A DNA stretch of 64,000 nucleotides, taken from contig OY720345.1 of NCBI GenBank assembly GCA_963082975.1, positions 32,744,611 through 32,808,610 of the forward strand, written 5' to 3'. How positions within the stretch are numbered: the first letter of the stretch is position 1; every line of letters begins with the position of its first letter. Source of the stretch: Labia minor. Taxonomy: Eukaryota > Arthropoda > Insecta > Dermaptera > Spongiphoridae. Below are positions 39,650 to 51,100 of the stretch, piece after piece. Position numbers and translations under genes: made by a program. Under the pieces are notes generated by a model. It was given only the letters and a program-made list of their open reading frames with translations. It was not told the origin of the DNA and did no database searches.

Positions 39650-40415
39650 CTATTGTTTGATATATTATTATAAATAGGAGAAGACGATGGGAGAAAAAGC
39701 AATTTTTGTAATTGTAAATTTGATAAGATAAATCTAATAAAAAAAAACCTGTTAGAAAAATAACACTGGTTAATATAAATTATTTTTTTTCTTCAGTAAG
39801 AAGAAAAAATTGAAATTATAATTAAATAATCGGTTGTTGAAAAATTCTTGCGTTAAAGTTTCCAATGTGGGTTGCCTATCTTCACTTCGTTCATCATTAA
39901 AAAAAAGCCAATAAAATTAATGTTTGTTACATGAGACTATTTATTATTAGAATTAAATATTTATTATAACATATGAAAATTTGATGAATCATGTTAAATT
40001 ATCACATCTTAATTCAAAAAATGCACCCGTTGATAAAAAAAAACTTAAGTTTTGAAGCTTTAATTACTTTCACTTAAAATTTTCTCTTTAATAAAATGTC
40101 AAAATTGTATAATTTTATAAAATGAGGATGGCTTGGATTTTTTTTAGAGCATCAATACTCAATCATATTTCTTCCTAAATCAAATAAAAAAAATTCTTAT
40201 AAATGGAGAGTCACAACTAAGAAATAATTTATTTTTTTTATTATTATTAAATAATTAGTAATTATCAAAGGGAATTTAAAAAAAAAAATTATAATAATAA
40301 GAAGAGTTATTTAAATAATTTGAGAATTTGAAATCATAAGTTAATGTCCCAGGCTATTGAAATAAAATTTTATAAATTTTCATTTTATTAAATAAAAATA
40401 TTATTATATGTAAGG
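39650..40415. other. AT-rich intergenic stretch
   Basis: No gene, RNA or bounded repeat seen. Confidence 0.5.
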
Positions 40416-41060
40416 CAGTGTTTCTTAACCTTTCTTGTGAGTCGAACCCCTTTGAATCTGAAAATAAATCTCTGCACCCCATTGAAAAATGTGTTTTTTT
40501 ACTATCTCGCTAGAGATAGTATTGCGATCACGAAAATTTTCGATGTCGAGATTTTGATGTTGTTATACGTTTTGAAGGTCTCTGAGTCATTTTCACTAAG
40601 GTTGAGAAAAATGTGTATGTGTGTGTGTGTATGTAGACAAGATTACGCAAAAACGGTTTGAGCTAGAATAATGAAATTTTGTAGTTTTCTATCAACTTTT
40701 GAGAAATGTAACTCATGCGGAAATGGGTCATTACCTACCACGTTTTCATTTTTTTTCCTCTAAACTGACCGTAAAAATAAAGATATATGTTTGATAGTTT
40801 TTAACATGATTAAAAATTGTATAAAACTGCTATATATAAAATTTCAGCTGAAAGTACCGAAATTAAAATTTTTAACATGTTGACTTCCAATCACGCGCCA
40901 CCACGTGACGTGGTGTCATCAACAGAGTCAACTATTTTTGATGGTTTCAAATTTAATAAATGATATTTAATAATTTATGATTTTTATGATTAGGTAGGGT
41001 GGTAGGGGCTTCTCCCGCACCCCCAAAAATACATTCCCGCACCCCTGTTAAGTACCACTG
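40416..41060 (+). mobile_element. hAT-like non-autonomous element, 645 bp
   Basis: It starts cagtgtttcttaacc and ends ttaagtaccactg, an imperfect inverted repeat. Flanking octamers atgtaagg and atataagt agree at six of eight positions. The interior (about 40,495-40,955) matches the inverted copy at 62.16-62.67 kb, including aaaaacggtttgagctagaa and a TG microsatellite. No transposase frame. Confidence 0.7.
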
Positions 41061-41476
41061 ATATAAGTTTTCAATTATTCTAATATAATTAATTTTCATA
41101 TTTTTTATAATTTCAACAATTAAGTCATTTTGTAAAAATAACTTTTAGATTAGAAATGTAATGAGTTATTATAGATTTATTTGTTTATCAATTATAAATC
41201 CGTGGTGGGAAACATGTGACCCTTGAGTATAAGATTGAGTATGGATGTTTTCGAGTCGATTTATGAATGATTAAGCTATACAAGTTCCTAACAAAAATGA
41301 CCATGATAAGAAGTTAAGAAAAACCAGAGAGAAATTGTCCAGGGGGTAGTTTTCTTAAGGGAGGTAGATCGACCAAGTGGCCCGTTTGGCTGCCACTCGT
41401 GCGCGTGGTCCGCGAAGCAACGTAGGTCAGCGCGCACCTCCTCCATGACGTTGGCTGAAGATGGTGGTGGTGCCAG

Positions 41477-41483
41477 TATATAA
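41477..41483 (+). promoter_or_regulatory. Candidate TATA box for the acidic secreted protein gene
   Basis: TATATAA sits inside one of the few GC-rich islands of the window (about 41,330-41,640). About 25-30 nt downstream the sequence ccgcatttcg is a plausible initiator. The island then runs into a clear CAG|GTATTT donor at 41637, followed by AT-rich intron. This fits a promoter plus untranslated first exon. Transcription of this stretch is inferred, not shown. Confidence 0.55.
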
Positions 41484-41507
41484 CTGGAGCGCGGATCGCG
41501 CTGGCCG

Positions 41508-41637
41508 CATTTCGTCTCTCCGACCCCCGACATCGACAACGCCGTCATTTAATCCAAGTGATTCTGTGACCAGTGTGTGCCTGGCTCTCCCACCTCACTT
41601 GTTTCTTCAGCGACGTCACACACCCAACACCACACAG
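41508..41637 (+). other. Inferred untranslated first exon of the acidic secreted protein gene
   Basis: About 130 nt of GC-rich sequence lie between the presumed start site and a strong splice donor (cacacag|gtattt). The first coding exon at 48149 begins only one base before its ATG, right after a good acceptor (tttgtttcag). That means the leader must come from an upstream exon, and this island is the best candidate in the preceding 20 kb. The implied first intron is about 6.5 kb. The link is inferred. Confidence 0.5.
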
Positions 41638-42535
41638 GTATTTATCACACAACCATCCTTCATTAGCACCGTTGCATTTCCTATGAAAGAAAGAATAATC
41701 GAAAAAATAACGGGATGATAGGATACGGGAGCCCTCATTTATCGGTGCATGTCTCTTTCTCTCTTTCTTCATACATACATAAACACACACACACACACAT
41801 ACAATCATACATGCACATGTAAACGCGATTAGTCCGTTTCTTAATTAAGTTAGAATGAAAGAAATAAAGGAAGAAAGAGAGAGAGAGAGAGAGAGGAAGA
41901 AGAACAAGATGAAGATGATGAAGAAGATGAAGAGGTGATTATGATGTGGAATGTAGAGCAAGCAACAGGTAGTTGTGATTGAGACATTCAGATCACTTGA
42001 GAATCATCGGCCTAATAACCTCTATTATAACTATAAATTGGGCACGGTGATAGCTCAGAGAAAGACACCAGATTCGACTGGACACGGAAATCCATTCCAC
42101 ACATTCATCCTTTTTTTTTTCTCTTCGGAGAATGGAAGATGGAGAGCGAGATTGAGAAAAAGCGAAATGTAATTTTTTACTTAAATAATCAATTAAGTAT
42201 GTATAGTAATAAATAATAGAATAATCAATTCAATAGATTATTTGTAAGTTAAAAATTATAAATCATTAATAAAAAATTATATTTTATTTTCAAAGATAAG
42301 AAACGGTTAATGGTTGTTAGAAAACCCTTTGACAACACACAACATTAAATAAATTAATAATTTTTCTTTTCAATTTAAAATAAATAAATCAAAAAAGAAC
42401 ATTGAAATATTTATCAAGAATTATTCCTATCAATTTCAAATAAATATTAAATATTGTTAATTATATAAATTTTTTAATTTATAAAATAAAATTAATATTA
42501 TGTTTTATATTTAGAAATAGTAAAATCAAAAAAAA

Positions 42536-43984
42536 ATAATTGAAATTTTGAAATATTTTATAATTTCATTATATACACAACAAATATGAAAATTATGCAA
42601 CAGTAGAATTTCTATGAATGAATATTCTTTATAAATTGTTATTATTATTTTTGAAGATAGATAGAGCCTGAGGATCATGCAGAGCTTTAAAGAGAAATGA
42701 TTAATTATTAAATTTCACTAAACTCGATTCTTCAGTGGTAGACTGTCGTGCTAACCACCAAACCTTAGAAGAGTATTTTCTTTATAAATATTATAATTTT
42801 GATATTTTTGTTTTATCATTTTATTTATTTATTTTTTTTTAATCTTTTTATTAGTGTTAATTAAAATAAAATATATAAAAAGAAGTTTATTATTTCGGTT
42901 ATTATTAAATACATATATTATATTATTTTTTAAAAATTATTTGATAATTTATTATTATTTCTTATATACATATAAAAGATAATTACTGTTTTATTTTAAA
43001 AAGAAACATTAAATTTAATATTCTCAATAAAAAAAATACGCTTTTAATATACTTAAAACTAACTTTTACTACCACATATGTACAATTAATTATTTTCTTT
43101 TGTTAGACTGATGATTTATTAAAGTTATAATCGTTCATTTTTGTTCGAATGAATGAGATAATGAGGAGGCGGATGAGGATTTGCATGAATGAGACATCAA
43201 AGTGGAGATTTGAGATTTGGGAATGATGAGTGGAACAGAGTGCATTCCAAACTCCTAAAGTAGAAGTCACCAAAGGAAAAGTATTAACCAGGAACTAATT
43301 TGCATGTACGATTGTATTCCATTTTAACGGTGAATGAAAAAGCTGGTTGCTCGAAATTCTTCACTCGAAATGGATGAACTCTACTTTTCCAATGAAACGA
43401 GTCGATACTATAAAAAGATGATTTAAAAAAAATCCTCTGCTCATGAATTGTTTTCTTTAAAAAAAAAACAGATTAAGCTACTGACTGACCAATTAAGTGA
43501 TTAGTTATTAGAAATTTTTTTTCTTTTCTTGGATGAGTAATCGAGTTGGCTGCTTTTTATAGTTAAGTCGGTCACGGAGTGTATTAGCGGTCTCCAACTT
43601 ACTCCCTGGGATAATCGCTTTTTCATCTTGGAAAGGGGCCCGTCACCGATTCAATTTGAAAAATTTACAAATTTTGAAACTAATTAATAATAATAATAAA
43701 AAAAAAAAAAATATCAAAATTATAATATTTATAAAGAAAATACTTTTCTAAGGTTTAGTGGTTAGCACGACAGTCTACCACAGAAGAGTCGAGTTTAGTG
43801 AAATTTAATAATTAATAATTTCTTTTTAAAGCTCTGCTTGATCCTCAGGGTCTATCCGCAAATAATAATAATAATAATAATTTATAAAGAATATTCATTC
43901 ATAGAAATTCTACTGTTGCATAATTTTCATATTTGTTGTGTGTATATAATGAAATTATAAAATATTTCAAAATTTCAATTATTT
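42536..43984. repeat. Long inverted repeat, arms of about 275 bp, with tRNA-like segment
   Basis: 42,536-42,809 and 43,706-43,984 are reverse complements over essentially their full length with only scattered differences. Each arm contains ggttagcacgacagtctacc (plus sense in the right arm), which resembles the A-box and anticodon region of a tRNA-derived SINE. The spacer of about 0.9 kb has no ORF. A transcript would fold into a long hairpin. Confidence 0.85.
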
Positions 43985-44854
43985 TTCAATTTAAGATCAC
44001 CAATGATCCAGCACATTTAGTTTGAATCTTCATTTTTGAATTGATAAATGATGATCCATTTCATAAATCCAGAATTCATTCATTCATTTCAAGCATTCTT
44101 CACATTTATGTAATGAAATTGTTAATTCACCAGAAATAAACATGATCTAAGATGAATATTATTTTTTTTTATATTTCACTGCCATTGAATTGACACCGAA
44201 AAAAAAGTGTCGAAACCTTTATTTAGTTAAGTAGCACTGTAAAGTAAATGAAGAAGCATTGATAAGATTATCATGAAAGTAATAGAAATACCAACGCAAT
44301 TTCTCCTGATGTTTTTTGATTCATCATTGAAACATCCGAGAAGCATCCTCACAATGTTCAATCAAACAAAACCACTTTCTAAAATAACGGATTAATATAT
44401 CATACAATATACATATATATATATATATATAGTGATTTCATTCTTATAATTTTTTTAAAGATTCATTTAAATTAAATAGAAAGTATAAGTGGAGTATGAC
44501 TTAGACAAATTATTGTAACAAACAGATGGTTTAATTAGTATTATTCTTTTCATTTCATTTAAAATATCGAAACTATCGAAAATTAAACAATATTGATTAG
44601 ATATAGAAATTAGATTAATTAATATAAACCTAACGGTACCCACTTTTTTTTTATTTTAAAATTCATAATAATTTTTTCTTAAATATATAATTTAGTAAAT
44701 TACATATTAATATTATATTTAATCGTATAAAATATTGTATTATATAATTATTTATTTTTTATTTTGACATTCAATAACTTTAATCTCATAATTAATTGTA
44801 CGCTAATTTAGTAATTTAAGATAGATGATTTTTTTTTTGACAATTTAGACAAAA

Positions 44855-45080
44855 ATTTTGGAATTTTGATGAACTTTACAACAGGATGACCTAACAAAAA
44901 GATTAGCTTGATCCCATCTCTCCAATTTTCAATTAATTAGGAAAGATTTTGATGAATTTTACAAGAGGTTAGCCTAACATAAGGATTAGTTTAATTTCAT
45001 CTCTCCAATTTTTAATGAATTAACAAAAATTTTGATGAATTTTATAAGAAGATTTGTTTGATTCCACATTTCCTAAGTTA
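44855..45080. repeat. Minisatellite with 83-bp period, about 2.5 copies
   Basis: ttttgatgaa starts units at 44,864, 44,947 and 45,030, exactly 83 bp apart. Units share ttgatgaattttacaagagg-like and catctctccaatttt words. Nothing coding. Confidence 0.8.
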
Positions 45081-45399
45081 GAAACTTATTTTCGAGGGTA
45101 TATTAATAAATATTCAATTTTTATGTGACTATACCAAATTTTAAAAAATGAATTAAAATTTAATTTTGTTACATTACTTCATATTGTTATTTTTTGTTTA
45201 AGAGTATATAGATAAGAGAAATCAAATAAAGTTTGAACAGAAAAAAAAAAAAAAAAATAAACATGTTTGTCAGAAACAAATTGCTAAGTTGAAAAGCTCT
45301 TCGTTCGATTACGTTATTATCATCAACCAGTTCTTACCATATTCAAGTATATAATATGTACATATATACATAATAGTAAATGGAGGTAGCATGCATCAG

Positions 45400-45590
45400 G
45401 TAATTTAATAGGGATCGGGATGTTGACCCTTGGGGGACGGGGGTGAGGAAAGGGGAGAGGATGCCACTCATTCTATCGTAATGTTTGTCTCTTTCTCCTC
45501 GCGAGGTGTCTGGATGTTGTCCTTGACACAGAGACGGAGAGAGTTTCCAGGTGAATGTTTAACTCCCATCTTCAACATCCCGTTAACTTA
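45400..45590. other. GC-rich island within the intron
   Basis: This stretch (gggggacgggggtgagg, ctcctcgcgaggtgtctgg) stands out from the AT-rich surroundings. No ORF or repeat partner was found. It is a candidate intronic regulatory element by composition only. Confidence 0.3.
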
Positions 45591-46157
45591 ATAATATTGT
45601 ATTAAGGATAATCATCGTCATCATCATCATCATACCATATAACAATGTAGTATTTTTTACTACCAAGAAAAAATAACACTAACAACAAAGTAATTCAGAT
45701 GAATTTAATCCATATTTTTCTTACAATTTTAAACCATGAATAGATCAATCGAAGAGAAATTAAAAATGAAATTTAAAACTTACATACATGATGTGATTAT
45801 ATAATAAATTATATTTTATTATTGAAATATATAATAAAGAAATTATTTAAGAATTTTTTTTTTTCATAAAAGAAAAGCAAAACACTTTATCAAGATAATT
45901 TATAAAAATTTTCTATTTAATATTATAATGCCATTAATTTACATAATTCGTGTAATGTTAAATCTTAAAAGATCAGGAAAATTTAAATAAACTTGAAGAA
46001 TATTAGATGATCCATGAAAAAGTAAATTAAATATAAGACATGAATTCTAAAATAAGCAATTTTCAAAAATTAGTTCGGTTAAAGAGTAATTGTTATTTTG
46101 AAAATAATAACAAATACATTTATTATTATGTATTTATATTGTATTCATTCATTATAA

Positions 46158-46377
46158 CACCGGGTCTGGCAAGGGAATTTCTCTAGCTGCAGTCTATGGG
46201 ATAGAGTCTCCGGGATCAAAATTGAGAAACTGGTTAAAATATGAATAGCGGCCTTCGTTCAAGAAAATCAAGATATTACGTTTTACTGATCATAGAAAAC
46301 CTTTATCCCGATTAAGCGGTAGCCAACTTGATAGGCACTGTCCTTTCGTAGGATTTACAAAAGTCAGAGTTTTTTTT
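46158..46377 (+). repeat. tRNA-derived SINE, copy B (head missing)
   Basis: It starts at cgggtctggcaagggaattt, just after where the B box would be, and follows copy A through gaatagcggccttc and gataggcactgtcctttcg to a T run. Confidence 0.75.
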
Positions 46378-48149
46378 AAATTCATTATCATTATTATTTT
46401 CAAAAATCACTAAATGATCTAACATGAGTGATTGACGGATTGCTTTTTATTTTTTGATAAATCCGAGAGAATATATTTCCTAAAAAGATACAACCACCAG
46501 CACAAATTAAATAAATACTGTAGGAAACAGTAATTAAAAGAGAAAGCTACAATCATAATAACAATACTTAAATAATTAAACTTAAGAGAAAGTATTTTCT
46601 AATTATTCAATGAATCCAATAAAATTCGATCTTATTTACATTATCTATTGGACTATCGAGTTTATTTTACCCTTAATTTGTATAAAAAAAAGTAATCAAA
46701 ATAGGATGTTGCATTTGAATATAAAACGTGACCTAATTTAAAAAGACCTTGACCTTGATCCATACCACTTGTTATTTTATTATTTTTTGTTTACTTTGGA
46801 GATGAAAGATGCATTTAAAATTGCTCTTTTTTCCTCGCAGTCATCATGACAACGAAAAAGTTGACCATGATGATTATGATCGTGGTGGTCATGGTTAACA
46901 AAATTACGTTAAATTTAATACGTTTTTATTCTACTTGGAAAAAGTGAAATGCGAAATTCTTAAATATTTTCTGTGTCATTCTTTTTCTAAAAAAATCCAT
47001 AATGTTACTGATTTATATATGAACATGAGATTAATGATGTAAAGCTCAAAAAATTTCACATCACATAGGATTTAAGCTATTTTAAGATAAATTAATTAAT
47101 AATATCCATGTCTATTTAATTTTTTTTTTAAATATTAGAAAAATATTTATTTTTTATATAAATAGTTTTATTATTATTATAATGAATTCACAAAAGTATT
47201 TGAAAATACCATTAGAAACTTTTATATACGTATTATCAATGATAAATAGAAAGAAAATTATATATATTTATTCATTCCTAATAATAACCTTTTATATTTA
47301 TTCTTCTATTGGAATTATTATTATTATTATAATTATTATAAAACTTTAAGATGAAGAACTAATACATTTTGTGTAATATTTAAATTTATTCCATGTTTTC
47401 AAAACATAATAAAAAAAAAGTGTTTCTAAATACTTTATAAATAGTATATAATATATTTCGATAAAGTCACGAGAGTTCTTTTTATTGTTTTTTTTTTGGT
47501 TTGTCGAATTTTAATTATATTAAAATTTGATAAAATTTTTATATTTAATTTATTCAAACTTACAATGTAAATCTAATTTCATTTTATTTAATTCATCACG
47601 AATAAATAACATTTAAATTAAGAAGTTAAAGGGATGCATCAGGCTCTCAACAATTACATTTTGAAACTGATACATTTTTGGAAAAATTAGCCAATTACTA
47701 TACTATCTCTCTGAACAAAATAAATAAACTTCAATAATACTTGTCATCTATCTTTTTCTCTCTGAATTAATACATAATTCAAACTAACAAGTCCAACAAT
47801 TACCAGATATGATAGAACATATTTAAATTCAAATTAATTCATTGTTATCCTGAAAAATATTATTTAACCTAAAAACTAATTGAATTGGACTATTATGATG
47901 ATTTTATCTAATATATGTTAATTCTTCTATGCATTCTATGTATTTATCAATAAATAATTTCATACATTTTTAAAGATTTTATGTTTATTCTTATTTACAA
48001 ATGAGAATTCTCCAACCTTGATTAGATAATATTAGTAATGTCATAGAAAATAACATTTATTTCTCGGAGAAAGAATAGATAGTAGAATGTTTGCCTGTTT
48101 TGATTGAGGTAGACGTTTTGTCAACTTACATCTCTTTTTTTGTTTCAGC

Positions 48150-51100
48150 ATGAAGTGGTGGCTTGTGTTGGCCGTCGGCTGTTGCGCTGTAGTTTGGCTC
48201 ACGGAGGCCGCTCCCACGCAATCCCAGGCGTCGGTGTCACCCAAATTAAATAGCGTAATCGGCGATGAAAAGACACGACAAGCAACCGCTGGAGGAACAC
48301 CCGCCGTCCAACCCGTAGCAGCCTCGCCTGATGATGAAGACGACGACGACGACGATGAAGACGATTTAGGCATTGGCGATGACGACGATGATGATGAGGA
48401 AGAGGAAGGTTCCGAGGATGACGATGATGATGATGATGATTACGATTTTGACCGAATCTTTGATGATATTCTTGGCGGTAAGTTAATTTTTTTATAATGT
48501 TATTGAGAAATTTATGATGTTTTTGATCGTTATATAAAGATCGGAATAAACATTTAAAAATTCTTCTTGAAAATGATCCACAGATTCCTTCTCTCTCTAT
48601 TTTTAAAATAATATTTCTAAAGTATAATATAAATTGAATAGAATTCAAACTTCAAAAATTATTATATCTAGCTAATTATAAATCAATAGTACAAAAAAAA
48701 ACTTGAAAACACAATAAATGAACTTCGAATATTCAGATTGGCTTTTAGATATCCTATCAAAGGACAACGTCTATCAATTTGGTTCCCGATTAAGCAGGGT
48801 AGAGGTGTTATATGATCAGTTCAACAGAGTCTCTCAACCTTTTATCTTGATCTTATTTCAATAAGCTCTTCAATTTTGTGAACGTAGACTGGATGAACCT
48901 GGTTCTTCTAGACCCCAATTAAAGATAGATTCCCTTGCCAGACTTGGGACTTGACCCCAGGACCACGTAGTTGAGAGTCAAGCGTATTACCTCCCAGACT
49001 GCGTGGCATCTTTTTTGAATATCTTATATATATAAATGAATAATTCAAACATATACTTTTCAGTTATTTTTTCTTAATTCTTGAATTTTGTTGAATATTA
49101 TCAAAGTTTTAATATATATTTGTACATCTCCTATATAACTTCATTTTATATATCTTTCCCTATACATAATATTTGATTATCAAGTTATTATAGAATCATC
49201 TTTTCCTTTTATTTATAATTCTACTTTTCTCAATTTGTAAACGAGAAGCGAAAACAGGAATTAGTAATCGTTTTCTCCTCCCCCACCGGTTCCTAACCCA
49301 TCATTATTTTCCTGAATGAACGGTAATCGGTGCACGCAGCAACGCGTGGCACACCTTGCCATAAGAGAAAGAAGAAAAATAGAGAGAGGAGGGAAGAGAG
49401 AAAGGGGCAAGAAAAAGCAAATAAACTAACAAACATAGAAATCCACCAACACACTGATAAGAAAATGGAAAATGATTTGACATTACAATTTATAGGAGGT
49501 CAAAGCACTTGGAACCTTGGTCCCTTCTCTCATTCATTTTCACAACATACTTTTTTTTTTAAACATTTACATCATTAGTATACGTACCTTCTTTTCTTTT
49601 GTTACCTATTATCATACCATTATCTAATCTTAATTTTAATTAATTTTTTTATATAAATTATGAAGTTCATTGGGTAGGAATAAATGAATACCTTTTCCTT
49701 TTAATATTAAAATGTACAGTTTAGAAAAATATATAAATAATTATTTATTAAATTTATTTTTCTTAGAAATATTTTTTTTAGAAAACTAATAATATTAAAA
49801 AAAATCTTTTTTATTTTAAAATTTAGAAAATTTAGAATATAATTACATAATTATCATTAGGGAGAAATTATATAATAAGGTAATTTTGGTAATATGTATT
49901 TACTTAATTTAAATATTATTAAAATATTTAAACTATTATGTTAATTTAATCAAAATTTAGTGGGTAAATATAAAGTATAATTATATAAGCCATATATTAT
50001 TTTTGTTATAATTTATAATTTATATTAATTTACAATTTATTGAAACCCTCTAAATTGCTCGATGGATATAAAAGTATTGTTTATACGTTGAATTAAATTT
50101 AACTTAATGATATCGAAAATCATCTTATTCATCATTTACATATCTATATATTAATATTATCTACAATTTTATCTCTTGTTTCGAGTCTGATGAAGAAAGA
50201 TGTTAGTGATATCCTTTGATTGTTATTATTTTTAAGTATAATATTGAGCAAGCAGTTACTTTTTTATTATTTACTACTGTTCAATTAAGTTAATCAATAA
50301 TAATAATAATAATAATAATTTTTATATGTCTGGCACATTCTATATAAGAATAGCGCCTATTAAGTAGGTTGCCGCCTAACTTGGATAAAGCTGTTGTATG
50401 ATCAGTACAACTGATCTTATGAAACTTTATCTTGATTTTCTTGATCGAACTTTTAATTTAAAATAGCTACCCATTCTTGATTACGTAGGAGGTGGACCTC
50501 GTTTCCTAAGAAAAATTTCCTTGCCAGACCTGTAAAACCTTAAAATAAAAAACTAAAGAATTAATTTTTATTGAAATTTTAGAAATTATTTAGCTCAAAT
50601 ATAGCTAAGTAGAAGATGGTATAAAATTGGTTCGTCATATATCTTACAAATTTTGTATTAAATGAGTCACAGAATCAAAGTCTTACCTATCTTAGTGATT
50701 ATCAATTCTCATATTGTATAATAGCATAAAATAATTACTTATATTTGTATAGTATCAATAAAATTTTCTTCTTTTACAAATTTATAATAGGTGAACAATA
50801 ATAATGAATATATGACCTGGAATATAATTAAATATTCGATGTTGACCTTTCTCTAGTTGATTTAAATCCACCGTTATTTGTATATATTTCACTAATACTC
50901 ATAATAAAACTTTTTTTTAGCTATATTAGGTCATTTTATTTTATTATAAATAATTTCCATAATGTCCTATATTTTAATCAATTCGGATAAGGATATTTTT
51001 AATTTAATAATTTTATATAAATTCATTTGTATTTTACTCCTCATTTTTTCCTAAATCTTTTTGTATATTATAGAAAGCTTATTTGGTTTACATATTCATT

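Larger units (their letters stand above)
41638..48148. other. Presumed first intron of the acidic protein gene, 6.5 kb
   Basis: It holds a CA run (41,785-41,800), a GA run (41,876-41,896), the long inverted repeat at 42.5-44.0 kb, an 83-bp minisatellite, a GC-rich island at 45,400-45,590 and a SINE at 46.16 kb. No convincing exon is seen between donor 41637 and acceptor 48148. Confidence 0.5.

Noticed and set aside
43752-43800. Possible tRNA gene (ggttagcacgacagtctacc)
   Set aside because: Cannot form a full cloverleaf and its B box is degenerate. It is duplicated in both arms of an inverted repeat, so it is a SINE-like remnant.
48041-48648. Minus-strand Ser-rich and His/Arg-rich frames
   Set aside because: Shadows of the acidic exon at 48,150-48,477 on the opposite strand.
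48930-49010. Possible tRNA gene on the minus strand
   Set aside because: The A- and B-box-like words continue into the body shared by four SINE copies, so this is the SINE head.
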